A DNA stretch of 64,000 bases from Anaerolineae bacterium (GCA_020848035.1 JADLAX010000014.1:141826-205825), one strand, 5' to 3'; shown: positions 8,928-16,909, counted from the stretch's first letter. Numbers and translations are program-made. Notes: a model not told the origin generated them from the sequence alone.

Positions 8928-9125
8928 TTAGGCGGTTTTCTTCAGAACAGGCAGGCCATTGCGGCTTTCGGAAACCTTGTACCCATCGGGTACGGCATCC
9001 AGAGCGCCATCTTTCACTTCTTTGGCAAAGAAATAGATAGTTTGGGTACGGCCGTTTTTCAACGTGGTTTCTTTGCGATGCAGATAGTAGGTGCGGTCTT
9101 TTGAGTTTTTGAAACTGTAAGCCAT
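8928..9125 (-). CDS. Small conserved protein of unknown function (65 aa)
   Basis: MAYSFKNSKDRTYYLHRKE with KNGRTQTIYFFAKEVKDGAL, then a conserved-looking ending GLPVLKKTA. It is basic, has no membrane segment or cysteine, and reads like a small beta-rich protein seen in Chloroflexota; no function is known to me. The start at 9125 has GGAAGGAAAAA upstream, and a good terminator follows, so it is a real single-gene unit. Confidence 0.75.
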   Translation of the reverse strand: MAYSFKNSKDRTYYLHRKETTLKNGRTQTIYFFAKEVKDGALDAVPDGYKVSESRNGLPVLKKTA

Positions 9126-9331
9126 TTTTTCCTTCCTTGTACAAATTAGAATTTCCATACTGCACCGGTAAAAAGTTCAGTATGAAGTTTTTTTTTATGC
9201 CTCTGTAAATGTGCCACGAGAGGCAACGGCTGCCCATGTTAGAACATATTTGCGTGCTTGGCAAGGATTTGACCCCTAAAAACGGCCGTTTTCCTCCTGA
9301 AATCATCAAAGTTTAAGCCTTCTCGCCTGCT

Positions 9332-9360
9332 TTGACGCCCCTTTTGTTGACTGTTATACT
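9332..9360 (+). promoter_or_regulatory. Promoter of proS
   Basis: TTGACG (9332-9337), a 17-nt spacer, then TATACT (9355-9360) with a TG one base upstream. The start point near 9367 would give a leader of about 130 nt before the ATG at 9497. I see no T-box motif in that leader. Confidence 0.65.
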
Positions 9361-9496
9361 TCACCGCTGCCGTCAAACAGTTGGCAAAACTTTACACAAC
9401 TATCACAGGATTTCACCGCTAACCGCGCGAATAACGCAAAGAAATGATGCAAAAACTTTGTGCTCCCGGCGCATTTTGCGGTTCACAGGAACTTTC

Positions 9497-11227
9497 ATGC
9501 GTTTATCACAAGCATTTGGCAAAACCTTACGAGAGGCCCCAGCCGACGCCGAAATGATCAGCCATCAGCTGCTGATCCGGGGCAATTTTGTACGGCCGTT
9601 AGGCGCGGGTATTTACACCTACATGCCCTTTGGCTACCGCGTGCTGCGCAAAATCTGGAATATCCTGGCTGAAGAAATGGACGCCATCGGCGGGCAGGAA
9701 ATGTGGATGCCCAACATCCATCCCGCCGCCACCTGGCAGGCCACCGGCCGCTGGGACACGGTCGACGTGCTCATGAAGGTCAAAGCGGGCGGCGGGCGCG
9801 AGTACGCCCTCAGCGCCACCCATGAAGAAGTGGTGGTAGACCTGGCCCTGCGCGAGATTGAGAGCTACCGCGACCTGCCCAAGCTGGTCTACCACATCAG
9901 CAAAAAGTTCCGCGATGAGCCCCGCGCTCGCGGCGGCCTGATGCGGATGCGCGAATTCATCATGAAAGACGCCTACAGCCTGGACACTGACGAAGCGGCC
10001 CTGGACGACTTTTATCCCAAAATGCTCCAGGCGTACTACAACATTTTTGAGCGGGCCGGAACGCCCGCCGTGGCCATCAACGCCGACGTCGGGGCGATGG
10101 GCGGCAAAACCTCCCATGAATTTGTGGTGCCCCACGAAGGCGGCGAAGACACCTACATCACCTCCGAAGACGGCACCTACTCGGCCAACGTCGAAGCGGC
10201 CGAATTCATTCGCGAAGGGGAAAAACCCGCCGAACTGGCCCCGCTGACCAAAGTAGCCACCCCCGACTGCAAAACCATCGTCCAGGTGGCCGAATTCATC
10301 GGCGTGCCCACCAGCCAGACGCTCAAAGCGGTATTTTACTGGTGGTCGCCAGCGGTGGGTCGGGAGAAAGACGGCCGTTTCATTTTCGGTCTCGTGCGCG
10401 GCGATTTAGAGGTCAACGAGGTCAAAATGGTCAACGCCCTGGGCGGCGGCGTGCTGCGCCCGGCCACCGATGAGGAGATCAAGGCGGCGGGAGCCACCCC
10501 TGGCTACGCCTCCCCCATCGGCCTGACCATCGCCCCCGATTTGCAGTCACCCGGCGTGTATGTGCTGGCCGATCTGTCCATCGAGGCAGGCGGCAACTTT
10601 GTGGTGGGCGCCAACGACGAGGGGTACCATCACACTGGGGCCAACTACCCGCGCGACCACGCCATCAGCAAAATGGCGGACATCGCTCAGGCAGACACGG
10701 GCCACAAAGCGCCTAACGGCAGCCGCCTGGTGGCGCGCCGCTGCATCGAGGCGGGGCACTGCTTTAAGCTGGGCACACGCTACAGCAAAGCGACCAACGC
10801 CACCTACCTGGACGAAAACGGCAAGCCGCAGCTCATTTTCATGGGCTCCTACGGCATCGGCCTGGACCGGCTGATGGCCACCGTGGTGGAACTGCACAAC
10901 GACGAAAACGGCATCATCTGGCCGGACAGCGTGGCCCCATACCAGGTTCACCTGATGCACGTGGGCAAGGGCGACGACGTGCGCGACGCCGCCGAAAAGC
11001 TGTACACCGATCTCACCCGCGCCGGGTTCGAGGTGCTCTACGACGACCGGGAGCTGAGCGCGGGTGTCAAGTTCAAAGACGCCGACCTGATTGGCGTGCC
11101 CTGGCGTGTCGCCGTGGGTGGGCGCGGTCTGGCCGAAGGCAACGTGGAGGTCAAGCGCCGCAGCGAAAGCGAGCGGATCAATGTACCGCTGGGTGAACTG
11201 ATTGCGTTTTTGGACGAGAAGATTTAG
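9497..11227 (+). CDS. proS: Prolyl-tRNA synthetase (bacterial type, with editing domain)
   Basis: 576 residues. It charges tRNA-Pro with proline in the cytosol. Class II motifs are visible: motif 1 around GIYTYMPFGYRVLRKIWN, motif 2 around FRDEPRARGGLMRMREF, and motif 3 around GSYGIGLDRLM. A YbaK-like editing insert that removes Ala-tRNA-Pro lies between motifs 2 and 3 (LAPLTKVATPDCKTIVQVAEF). The C-terminal anticodon-binding domain follows. The start at 9497 has CAGGAACTTTC upstream; the open frame extends 5' but is non-conserved leader. Followed by a terminator made from two ACGGCCGT copies. Confidence 0.95.
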   Translation: MRLSQAFGKTLREAPADAEMISHQLLIRGNFVRPLGAGIYTYMPFGYRVLRKIWNILAEEMDAIGGQEMWMPNIHPAATWQATGRWDTVDVLMKVKAGGGREYALSATHEEVVVDLALREIESYRDLPKLVYHISKKFRDEPRARGGLMRMREFIMKDAYSLDTDEAALDDFYPKMLQAYYNIFERAGTPAVAINADVGAMGGKTSHEFVVPHEGGEDTYITSEDGTYSANVEAAEFIREGEKPAELAPLTKVATPDCKTIVQVAEFIGVPTSQTLKAVFYWWSPAVGREKDGRFIFGLVRGDLEVNEVKMVNALGGGVLRPATDEEIKAAGATPGYASPIGLTIAPDLQSPGVYVLADLSIEAGGNFVVGANDEGYHHTGANYPRDHAISKMADIAQADTGHKAPNGSRLVARRCIEAGHCFKLGTRYSKATNATYLDENGKPQLIFMGSYGIGLDRLMATVVELHNDENGIIWPDSVAPYQVHLMHVGKGDDVRDAAEKLYTDLTRAGFEVLYDDRELSAGVKFKDADLIGVPWRVAVGGRGLAEGNVEVKRRSESERINVPLGELIAFLDEKI

Positions 11228-11255
11228 GGATTGGGAAGCAGCGATTGGAGATTGG
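11225..11255. repeat. Partial heptad repeat, GATTGGA word
   Basis: GGGATTGGGAAGCAGCGATT and GGAGATTGG in one orientation only, directly after the proS stop and before the terminator. The same word forms full palindromes at 50.5 kb and 61.4 kb. Confidence 0.55.
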
Positions 11256-11289
11256 AACGGCCGTTTTCCTGGGGAAAACGGCCGTTTTT
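11256..11289 (+). terminator. proS terminator built from two ACGGCCGT copies
   Basis: AACGGCCGTTTTCC, a 3-nt loop, then its exact complement GGAAAACGGCCGTT, followed by TTT. A 14-bp perfect stem in which each arm is one copy of the genome-wide palindrome. Confidence 0.85.
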
Positions 11290-11302
11290 GCATTCAGTAT
11301 GA

Positions 11303-11308
11303 TATAAT
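11303..11308 (+). promoter_or_regulatory. -10 box for the toxin/antitoxin-like pair
   Basis: TATAAT lies 10 nt before the ATG at 11319, leaving a leader of at most a few nucleotides. No Shine-Dalgarno is present. Confidence 0.5.
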
Positions 11309-11318
11309 TGTGCCTGCT

Positions 11319-11513
11319 ATGACCATACAAAAAGTGTACCGCAAAGTCCCACTTGATGAGCAAACCCGCGAAGTAGATTATTGGCGCACACAGCCCTATC
11401 AAGCCCGTCTCGCGGCGCTTGAACAAATCCGGCGTGAATACCACCAATGGAAATATGATTGTAGACCCCGACTTCAGAGAGTTTATTCAATCGTTAAACA
11501 ACAATCAGGTTAA
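11319..11513 (+). CDS. Small protein upstream of a nucleotidyltransferase, antitoxin-like
   Basis: 64 residues: MTIQKVYRKVPLDEQ, DYWRTQPYQARLAALEQIRR, EYHQWKYDCRPRLQRVYSIV. It is charged and helical. I know similar small proteins that precede AbiEii-like nucleotidyltransferases as the first gene of a two-gene module; that is family knowledge, not proof. Its 3' end overlaps the next gene by 59 nt in another frame, an unusually long overlap that implies tight coupling. Leaderless start. Confidence 0.65.
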   Translation: MTIQKVYRKVPLDEQTREVDYWRTQPYQARLAALEQIRREYHQWKYDCRPRLQRVYSIVKQQSG

Positions 11514-11904
11514 GTACCTGATTATTGGTGGGTATGCGGTCGCCTTTCATGGCCATCCCCGCTACACCAAAGACCTTGATGTTTGGATCGAATTAAGTGA
11601 AGAAAATGCATCCCGCCTGGTTGCGGCACTGGATGAGTTCGGCTTTGGCTCATTGGGCTTACAAGCCACCGACTTTTTAGAACCTAATCAAGTCATTCAG
11701 TTGGGCTATCCCCCCAGTCGCATTGATATTCTGATGACCCCCAAAGGCATAGAATTTGGCCCCTGCTATGAAAGTCGCATTGTGATTGATTCAGACGGAA
11801 TCAGTTTTCCCTTTATTGACCTAGAAAATTTGCTGAAGAACAAGCGGGCAACCGGCCGTCACCAAGACCTGGCTGATGTAGAAAATCTGGGAAATCAAGA
11901 TTAG
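11455..11904 (+). CDS. Nucleotidyltransferase-fold protein (AbiEii/MNT-like)
   Basis: 149 residues from MIVDPDFREFIQSL. The nucleotidyltransferase core is visible: LIIGGYAVAFHGHPRYTKDLDVWIEL gives the GG(Y/W)A...T.D(L/I)D(V/I) signature with metal-binding Asp residues, and later RIDILMT supplies a third acidic residue. Such enzymes nucleotidylate targets, including tRNA or partner proteins, and often act as toxins. The start at 11455 is preferred because the sequence upstream is the overlapping small gene; an earlier Met at 11419 is possible. An ACGGCCGT-like CCGGCCGT occurs near the end. Likely a two-gene toxin-antitoxin or abortive-infection-like module. Confidence 0.75.
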   Translation: MIVDPDFREFIQSLNNNQVKYLIIGGYAVAFHGHPRYTKDLDVWIELSEENASRLVAALDEFGFGSLGLQATDFLEPNQVIQLGYPPSRIDILMTPKGIEFGPCYESRIVIDSDGISFPFIDLENLLKNKRATGRHQDLADVENLGNQD

Positions 11905-11930
11905 AATTTGAAGGATTCATCGCCGTTTCC

Positions 11931-12287
11931 CTACTCTAACCCGAGTTCAACATTTAAGGTCGGGGCAGAGCTGTCTAGCTGCGACAGCATTTGCTTAAGC
12001 TGTTCCTGGTAAAGAACAAGTGCGTCTCGACCCGCCTGGGTTAGCTTGTACAGCGTGTAGGGCAATTTGCCGCTAAACCCTTTTTCTACCGCCACATAAC
12101 CCGCCTGCTCCAGCTTGATGGCGTGGGCAGACAAATTGCCTTTGTTGAGCCCCGTGGTGTTCAGCAAAAACTGAAAATCAGCGCTTTGGCAGCCAGCCAG
12201 CGTGGCCAGAATCGCCAGGCGAGAGGGTTCATGCACCAGGCGATCTAGCTCGGTTAATTGCGTGAAATCTGGCTCATTCGCTGGCAT
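11931..12287 (-). CDS. Winged-helix transcriptional regulator
   Basis: 118 residues. EPSRLAILATLAGCQSADFQFLL then GLNKGNLSAHAIKLEQAGYVAVEKGF is a winged-helix core like those of MarR/HTH_34-type regulators, followed by YTLYKLTQAGRDALVLYQEQ and a short dimer helix. It overlaps the 3' end of the membrane-protein gene by 14 nt, so the two are one operon. It probably represses that operon through the 31-bp dyad at 13028-13058 (inference). Confidence 0.8.
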   Translation of the reverse strand: MPANEPDFTQLTELDRLVHEPSRLAILATLAGCQSADFQFLLNTTGLNKGNLSAHAIKLEQAGYVAVEKGFSGKLPYTLYKLTQAGRDALVLYQEQLKQMLSQLDSSAPTLNVELGLE

Positions 12288-13014
12288 GGGGCAGCCTCAT
12301 CGTCTGGTAAAAAGCGAGCGAACCACTGACGAGCAGAACCCAAGCCCACACCAGCAGCGGCAGGGAAGGGTTGCCCAACAGTGGCGATACATCCATAAAA
12401 TTGGTGGGACCTTGTGGGTAAACGGCCGTTGTCGTCAAAAATTCCATTGCCAACGCCAAAACCAATCCCAAACCAGCCACCCACCGGTAACGCGCCAGGG
12501 CATAAGTTCTGCCCAGCACAAAGAGCACGCTGGCAGGGGCCACAATCCACAAAGCGGTAACCAGGCGTGGCCCCTCTTTTAGCCACGCCAACAAAGCCAT
12601 CACCAAAATGCTGCCCAACGCGTAAAGCGCCGCATAAGCCGCAATCGTCTGGCTGTCGATGGGCAGCATGAAGTGAAAGCGCACATCCCCCAGCCGTGGT
12701 GCCACAAAACGACGTTTGAGCCAGCTCACCAGCCAATAAGCGAGATAAACATAGCCAACCCAAATGATTAAAGTTGCCACTGCCCACAGCGTGACTTCCG
12801 CTCGCATGGGATTGATTGTCTCTTGCGTGGTGAACGGCCAGGGCCATGTCCAGGAGGGAAAGGCAAAGGCAAAAACGAGCGGGTAGAGCCAGACGGCCGT
12901 AACCGCCAAAAATCCCGCCATCGCCAAATCCCATAAGCCATCGGCCCACCAGGCTCGCACAGTGCGGCGCAACTGTTTGTTGATCAGCTCTGTTTGAGAG
13001 AGTAAAGAAGTCAT
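12274..13014 (-). CDS. Membrane protein of unknown function (about six TM segments)
   Basis: 246 residues with hydrophobic segments around 28-50, 75-105, 135-155, 165-185, 190-210 and 222-240. No enzymatic motif is recognised. It is the first gene of an operon with a winged-helix regulator, the arrangement seen for small regulated membrane proteins or transporter-like proteins. GGAGGGATTCC gives a good ribosome site before the ATG at 13014. Function unknown. Confidence 0.75.
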   Translation of the reverse strand: MTSLLSQTELINKQLRRTVRAWWADGLWDLAMAGFLAVTAVWLYPLVFAFAFPSWTWPWPFTTQETINPMRAEVTLWAVATLIIWVGYVYLAYWLVSWLKRRFVAPRLGDVRFHFMLPIDSQTIAAYAALYALGSILVMALLAWLKEGPRLVTALWIVAPASVLFVLGRTYALARYRWVAGLGLVLALAMEFLTTTAVYPQGPTNFMDVSPLLGNPSLPLLVWAWVLLVSGSLAFYQTMRLPHASE

Positions 13015-13027
13015 GGAATCCCTCCGC

Positions 13028-13058
13028 GTATACTAGTTTGCATTACAAACCAGTATAC
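13028..13058. promoter_or_regulatory. 31-bp dyad operator
   Basis: GTATACT-A-GTTTG, a 5-nt centre CATTA, then CAAAC-C-AGTATAC: two 13-bp arms with one mismatch. It covers the -10 region of the operon promoter, as a repressor site would. The winged-helix regulator of the same operon is the obvious candidate to bind it. Confidence 0.7.
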
Positions 13059-13081
13059 AGAAAACGAATAGAAGTTGTCAA
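13052..13081 (-). promoter_or_regulatory. Promoter of the membrane protein/regulator operon
   Basis: Minus strand TTGACA (13081-13076), an 18-nt spacer, then TATACT (13057-13052). The -10 lies inside the distal arm of the dyad at 13028-13058. Confidence 0.7.
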
Positions 13082-13118
13082 TCAATTGGCGGGGGCAGAG
13101 GAACGGCCGTTTTTTATG

Positions 13119-13181
13119 ACAAAGAAACAAAGAAACCGAGAAACAAAGGTTTTCTTTGTCCCTTCCCGCCTTCGTTCCTTC
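13119..13181. repeat. Heptad-like palindrome, AACAAAG/CTTTGTC word
   Basis: AAAGAAACAAAGAAACCGAG and AAACAAAGG are followed by TTTCTTTGTCCCTTCCCGCC and TTCGTTCCTTCG. Direct repeats on the left, rough complements on the right. A fragment (TTCGTTCCTTCCTCCCTTCG) recurs at 13930-13960, also just before a gene. Confidence 0.5.
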
Positions 13182-13225
13182 GTATAAAATAGCGTTTAGC
13201 AAACGACTTTTTTCAGGAGCAACAC

Positions 13226-13645
13226 ATGTCCCAACAACTGCTATCCATTTGTGGCTCAATGGACTTTATTGATGAAATGGAGGCAATCGCTGCCGAGTTA
13301 ACCGCAGCGGGCTGGACGGTTTTCACGCCGCAGCGGGCTGAGGCTGGCTTTCGCTGGGAAAATTTGAGCGCGACGGAGCGCATTCAGCGCAAAAAAGTGT
13401 ACATTGATGCGCATTTGGCGAATATTCAGGGGTCAACGGCCGTTCTCATTGCCAACTATCCCAAAAACGGCATCAACGGCTACATCGGGGCCAATACGCT
13501 GATGGAAGCGGCGATGGGCTACACGCTGGGGGTGCCAGTCTATTTTTTGTTTCCGATTGGGGCGCAGGGCTGCCAGTTGGAGGCGGAGAGTATTGCGGAA
13601 GGGGTGTGGAACGGCCGTGTCAGTTTGGCCGCTTTCGATCAATAA
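13226..13645 (+). CDS. Nucleoside 2-deoxyribosyltransferase-like protein
   Basis: 139 residues. The beginning LLSICGSMDFIDEMEAIAAE, and STAVLIANYPKNGINGYIG with NTLMEAAMGYTLGVPVYFLF, resemble the Rossmann-like core of nucleoside deoxyribosyltransferase/DUF4406-type proteins, in which a Glu near the centre (here in LMEAAMG) is catalytic. Activity on nucleosides is inferred from fold only. CAGGAGCAACAC precedes the ATG. Its stop overlaps the end of the convergent antitoxin-like gene by 7 nt. Confidence 0.65.
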   Translation: MSQQLLSICGSMDFIDEMEAIAAELTAAGWTVFTPQRAEAGFRWENLSATERIQRKKVYIDAHLANIQGSTAVLIANYPKNGINGYIGANTLMEAAMGYTLGVPVYFLFPIGAQGCQLEAESIAEGVWNGRVSLAAFDQ

Positions 13646-13869
13646 ACCTCGTCTAAACCAAGACGAAGCTCTCTGATTACCTGAACTGCGGATTGTGGCT
13701 GATATTCACCTGCCTGATAAGCTGCCAAAGATTGTTGCGCATCTTCAGCAATCTCTTGCCGACGCCGCTCAATCTGGCGATGGCGCACAATGTCGATCAG
13801 CATCTCCTGCTGTTCGGGGGGCAGCTGCATCACAGTTTCTAAAGCCTCATCCAGGCTGATTGTGTTCAT
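13639..13869 (-). CDS. Antitoxin-like small protein, no adjacent toxin
   Basis: 76 residues: MNTISLDEALETVMQLPPEQQEMLIDIVRHRQIERRRQEIAED, then a helical tail QVIRELRLGLDEVY. It looks like Phd/RelB-type or DUF-class antitoxins that normally precede a RelE-like toxin. The position where the toxin should be holds the convergent deoxyribosyltransferase gene instead, so this may be an orphan. An excellent ribosome site (GAGGTGATTT) precedes the ATG. Confidence 0.6.
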   Translation of the reverse strand: MNTISLDEALETVMQLPPEQQEMLIDIVRHRQIERRRQEIAEDAQQSLAAYQAGEYQPQSAVQVIRELRLGLDEVY

Positions 13870-13995
13870 AAATCACCTCACTTGCGCCATTTCATTTTGT
13901 TGGGCCAAAATATAACATAAATTTCTATTCTTCGTTCCTTCCTCCCTTCGTGCCTTCGTATAAAATTCAGACCAAAATCCCACCGTAATTCCTGC

Positions 13996-14001
13996 TATAA
14001 T
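13996..14001 (+). promoter_or_regulatory. Extended -10 box of adenine deaminase gene
   Basis: TGC-TATAAT, identical in its core (CCTGCTATAAT) to the box at 985-990, but here a leader of about 40 nt with GGAGGGTGCA follows before the ATG at 14048. Confidence 0.55.
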
Positions 14002-14047
14002 ACCCGCCACTTCTCACTAAAAACTGAACCGAACCGTGGAGGGTGCA

Positions 14048-15844
14048 ATGACAACCAACCGACAACCGTGGCACGCCGTAGCAACCAATCTGGTGAATGT
14101 AGCGATGGGGCGGCAACACGCCGATCTCGTCATCCAAAACGGCCGTTGGGTCAACGTCCACAGCGGCGAAATCATCCCTCAGACCGATGTGGCGGTGAAA
14201 GACGGCCGTATCGCCTACGTCGGCCCGGATGCCAGCCACACGATTGGAGAGCGTACCAAAATCATTGCGGGGAACGGGCGTTACCTCATCCCCGGCCTGT
14301 GCGACGCCCATATGCACGTCGAAAGCGGCATGGTCACCGTCACCGAATTTGCCCGCGCCGTTATCCCCCACGGCACCACCAGCATGTTCATTGATCCCCA
14401 CGAAATTGCCAACGTGCTGGGCCTGCCCGGCGTCAAATTGATGCACGATGAAGCGCAAACGCTGCCCGTCAACGTCTACGTGCAGATGCCCAGCTGCGTC
14501 CCCAGCGCCCCTGGTTTGGAAACCCCCGGCGCGTCCATCGGCCCGGCCGAAGTAGCCGAGGCGATGCAGTGGCCGGGCATTATCGGCCTGGGCGAGATGA
14601 TGAACTTCCCCGGCGTCTTTCTGAGCGACGAGAAGATGCACGCCGAGATGGCCGAAACGATGAAGGCAGGCAAGGTGATTGGCGGGCACTATGCGTCGTT
14701 GGATTTAGGACGGCCGTTCCACGGTTACGTGGCAGGCGGCCCGGCCGACGACCACGAAGGCACCCGCCCCGAAGACGCCATTGCTCGCGTGCGTCAGGGC
14801 ATGAAGGCGATGCTGCGCCTCGGTTCCGCCTGGTACGATGTCGCCAGCCAGGTGAAAGCGATCACCGAGCAGGGGCTGGACAGCCGCAATTTCATCCTCT
14901 GCACCGACGACAGCCACTCTGGCACGCTGGTCCATGACGGCCACATGAACCGCGTGGTGCGCCATGCCATTGCCCAAGGTTTGAAGCCCATCACCGCCAT
15001 CCAGATGGCCACGCTCAACACCGCGCAGCATTTTGGCGTGGAAAAAGACGTTGGCTCGATTACCCCCGGCCGTTATGCCGACATTGTCATCAGCAGCGAT
15101 TTGGTGACGCTGCCGATTGAGCTGGTGCTGGCCAATGGGGAGATTGTGGCGGAAAACGGCCGTCTCACCGCCGATCTGCCTGCGTACAGCTACCCCGACT
15201 TTGCCAAAGGTACCGTCAAGCTGGGCCAGGAACTCACCGCCGAATCGTTCAACATTCACGCCCCGGCGGGCAAAAAGACCGCCAAAGTGCGCACGATTGG
15301 TGTGGTGGAAAACCAGGCCCCCACCCGCGCCGAAACGCGGGTGCTGCCCGTAGAAAACGGGTTGGTGCAGCTGGACACGCGGCTGGATGTGGCCCAGATT
15401 GCTCTGGTGGAGCGGCATCAGGCCACCGGCGGCGTGGTCAACGGCTTTGTCACCGGCTTTGGTTTTACCAGCCGCTGCGCCATTGCCACCACCGTAGCCC
15501 ACGACAGCCACCACATGATTGTGGTGGGCACCAGCAAAACCAACATGGCCCTGGCGGCCAATCGGTTGGGCGAAGTGGGCGGTGGTGTGGTTGTCTTTAA
15601 GGACGACAAAGAAATTGCCCTGGTGGAGCTGCCCATTGCCGGGTTGATGTCTGACGAGCGGGCGGAGATTGTGGCGGGTAAGGCAGCGCGCATGGTGGCC
15701 GCCATGGCCGAATGCGGCTGCACGCTCAACAACGCCTACATGCAGCTCAGCCTGCTGGCCCTTGTCGTCATTCCCGAATTGCGCATTTCCGATTTGGGGC
15801 TGGTAGACGTGACCAAATTCGAGGTTGTGCCGCTGTTTTGCTAG
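14048..15844 (+). CDS. ade: Adenine deaminase (Ade, amidohydrolase family)
   Basis: 598 residues. It converts adenine to hypoxanthine in purine salvage. The metal-binding motif CDAHMHVESG sits near residue 93 in the TIM barrel, followed by EIANVLGL and, further on, CTDDSHSGTLVHDGHMN with more metal ligands; the C-terminal part with NNAYMQLSLLALVVIPELRIS is characteristic of Ade rather than other amidohydrolases. ATG at 14048 is chosen for GGAGGGTGCA just upstream; a GTG 12 nt earlier is in frame. The gene carries several ACGGCCGT copies, read as NGR, DGR or RPF. Confidence 0.92.
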   Translation: MTTNRQPWHAVATNLVNVAMGRQHADLVIQNGRWVNVHSGEIIPQTDVAVKDGRIAYVGPDASHTIGERTKIIAGNGRYLIPGLCDAHMHVESGMVTVTEFARAVIPHGTTSMFIDPHEIANVLGLPGVKLMHDEAQTLPVNVYVQMPSCVPSAPGLETPGASIGPAEVAEAMQWPGIIGLGEMMNFPGVFLSDEKMHAEMAETMKAGKVIGGHYASLDLGRPFHGYVAGGPADDHEGTRPEDAIARVRQGMKAMLRLGSAWYDVASQVKAITEQGLDSRNFILCTDDSHSGTLVHDGHMNRVVRHAIAQGLKPITAIQMATLNTAQHFGVEKDVGSITPGRYADIVISSDLVTLPIELVLANGEIVAENGRLTADLPAYSYPDFAKGTVKLGQELTAESFNIHAPAGKKTAKVRTIGVVENQAPTRAETRVLPVENGLVQLDTRLDVAQIALVERHQATGGVVNGFVTGFGFTSRCAIATTVAHDSHHMIVVGTSKTNMALAANRLGEVGGGVVVFKDDKEIALVELPIAGLMSDERAEIVAGKAARMVAAMAECGCTLNNAYMQLSLLALVVIPELRISDLGLVDVTKFEVVPLFC

Positions 15845-15888
15845 TACAAACGCGGGGTGGAAGAGTGACATCGCCTACCCACCTGCCC

Positions 15889-15910
15889 GCCCGCATCTGA
15901 GGATGCGGGC
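15889..15910. repeat. Short hairpin repeat, copy 2
   Basis: GCCCGCATC-TGAG-GATGCGGGC, 9-bp arms, followed by TCCGCAAATTCC as in copy 1 at 3310. It lies about 45 nt after the ade stop and could act in termination, but there is no T-run. Confidence 0.6.
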
Positions 15911-15929
15911 TCCGCAAATTCCATAAATT

Positions 15930-16060
15930 AACCCAAGTTGCTACCTATCAATTTTTGGCAACGAATTAGCCCGAATTTCCGCGAATTAAAGGTGTAATTC
16001 ATGCAAATTCGCGGAAATTCGTTGCAAAAAAAGGTTCAAGCCGCTGGTAGCAACTTGAGT
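15930..16060. repeat. Nested palindromic element, MITE-like
   Basis: Outer arms ACCCAAGTTGCTACC (15930-15944) and GGTAGCAACTTGAGT (16046-16060) enclose inner arms CGAATTTCCGCGAATT (15972-15987) and AATTCGCGGAAATTCG (16006-16021). The 131-bp unit has inverted ends like a miniature element; its inner words resemble the hairpin at 56668-56727. No coding capacity. Confidence 0.6.
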
Positions 16061-16094
16061 TAAATTAATGGCCGCTTAGGGACGGCAAACAAAC

Positions 16095-16730
16095 TCAGGT
16101 GGTTGAGGGCTGGCCCTGGTTATCGGGGTCGAGCAGGGGGCTGAGGGCGGCGCGCAGCCATTGGCGGGCGCGGTGCAGGCGCACTTTGGCGGCGCTGGTG
16201 GTAATGTCGAGGGTAACGGCCGTTTCTTCCGTACTCATTCCTTCCAATTCTCGCAGTAAAAAAACGGTTTGCAGCGATTCCGGCATGGCGGCAATCGCCT
16301 GGCGCAGCTCCGTTTGCACCTCGGCGCTGTCGTAGGTTTCTTCGGGCAGGCAGCACCAGTCGAACAGCTGGCGCGGCACGTAGCCGGGCATCTCGTTCAG
16401 CGTCTCCTCGACGGAAACGACGGGAGCGCTGGGGCGGCGCAGGCGCATCATGGCCGCGTTGTAGGCGATGCGGTAGAGCCAGGTGCTCAGGCTGGAGCGC
16501 CCTTCAAAGCTGTCGATGGCCCGGAAAGCGTTGAGAAACGTTTCTTGCAACACATCTTCGGCGTCTTGTTGGTTGCCCAGCAGGCGCAGCAGCAGCCGTT
16601 CCAGCGCGGGGGAGTGCAGAGCAATACATTCATCACAGGCGGTTTTGTCGCCCGCCTGAATTCTGGCGATTAGTTCAGCATCGTCGACGGCCGTCAGTTC
16701 TTCGGCCGTTTCCTCTTCCATTGGGGTCAT
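16095..16730 (-). CDS. ECF-family RNA polymerase sigma factor
   Basis: 211 residues. Region 2 is seen in DAEDVLQETFLNAFRAIDSF and SLSTWLYRIAYNAAMMRLRR, region 4 in ESLQTVFLLRELEGMSTEETA and TTSAAKVRLHRARQWLRAAL. An acidic N-terminal extension (EEETAEELTAVDD) precedes region 2, and a Cys pair (CDECIALHS, WCCLPEE) is unusual. No anti-sigma gene is adjacent on either side, so control is not obvious from context. The start is at 16730 or 16721; neither has a strong ribosome site. Confidence 0.85.
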   Translation of the reverse strand: MTPMEEETAEELTAVDDAELIARIQAGDKTACDECIALHSPALERLLLRLLGNQQDAEDVLQETFLNAFRAIDSFEGRSSLSTWLYRIAYNAAMMRLRRPSAPVVSVEETLNEMPGYVPRQLFDWCCLPEETYDSAEVQTELRQAIAAMPESLQTVFLLRELEGMSTEETAVTLDITTSAAKVRLHRARQWLRAALSPLLDPDNQGQPSTT

Positions 16731-16796
16731 CTGGTTCGTACCCTTCTTCCCTTGTTTTTCTTTTCACAAACCTCAGACACTCTATCGCGAGGCAGC

Positions 16797-16826
16797 AAAA
16801 AAGGCAACCTTATTGGGCTGCCTTTT
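16797..16826 (-). terminator. Rho-independent terminator of osmC-like gene
   Basis: Stem AAAAGGCA with TGCCTTTT; on the minus strand the stem is followed by a run of six T. It separates the OsmC gene from the sigma-factor gene. Confidence 0.7.
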
Positions 16827-16909
16827 CTGACTTTATTTATCGAGACAAGTTCCCGCTCATCCCAATTTGGCTCTTCCCAAAGGTGGTTCGCCGCGTAACG
16901 GCGAAAAAA

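Noticed and set aside
9332..9496. N-terminal extension of proS
   Set aside because: Contains the promoter, and ProRS proteins begin at MRLSQ-like sequences.
14705..15871. 388-residue open frame opposite adenine deaminase
   Set aside because: Antisense shadow of ade with no recognisable motif.
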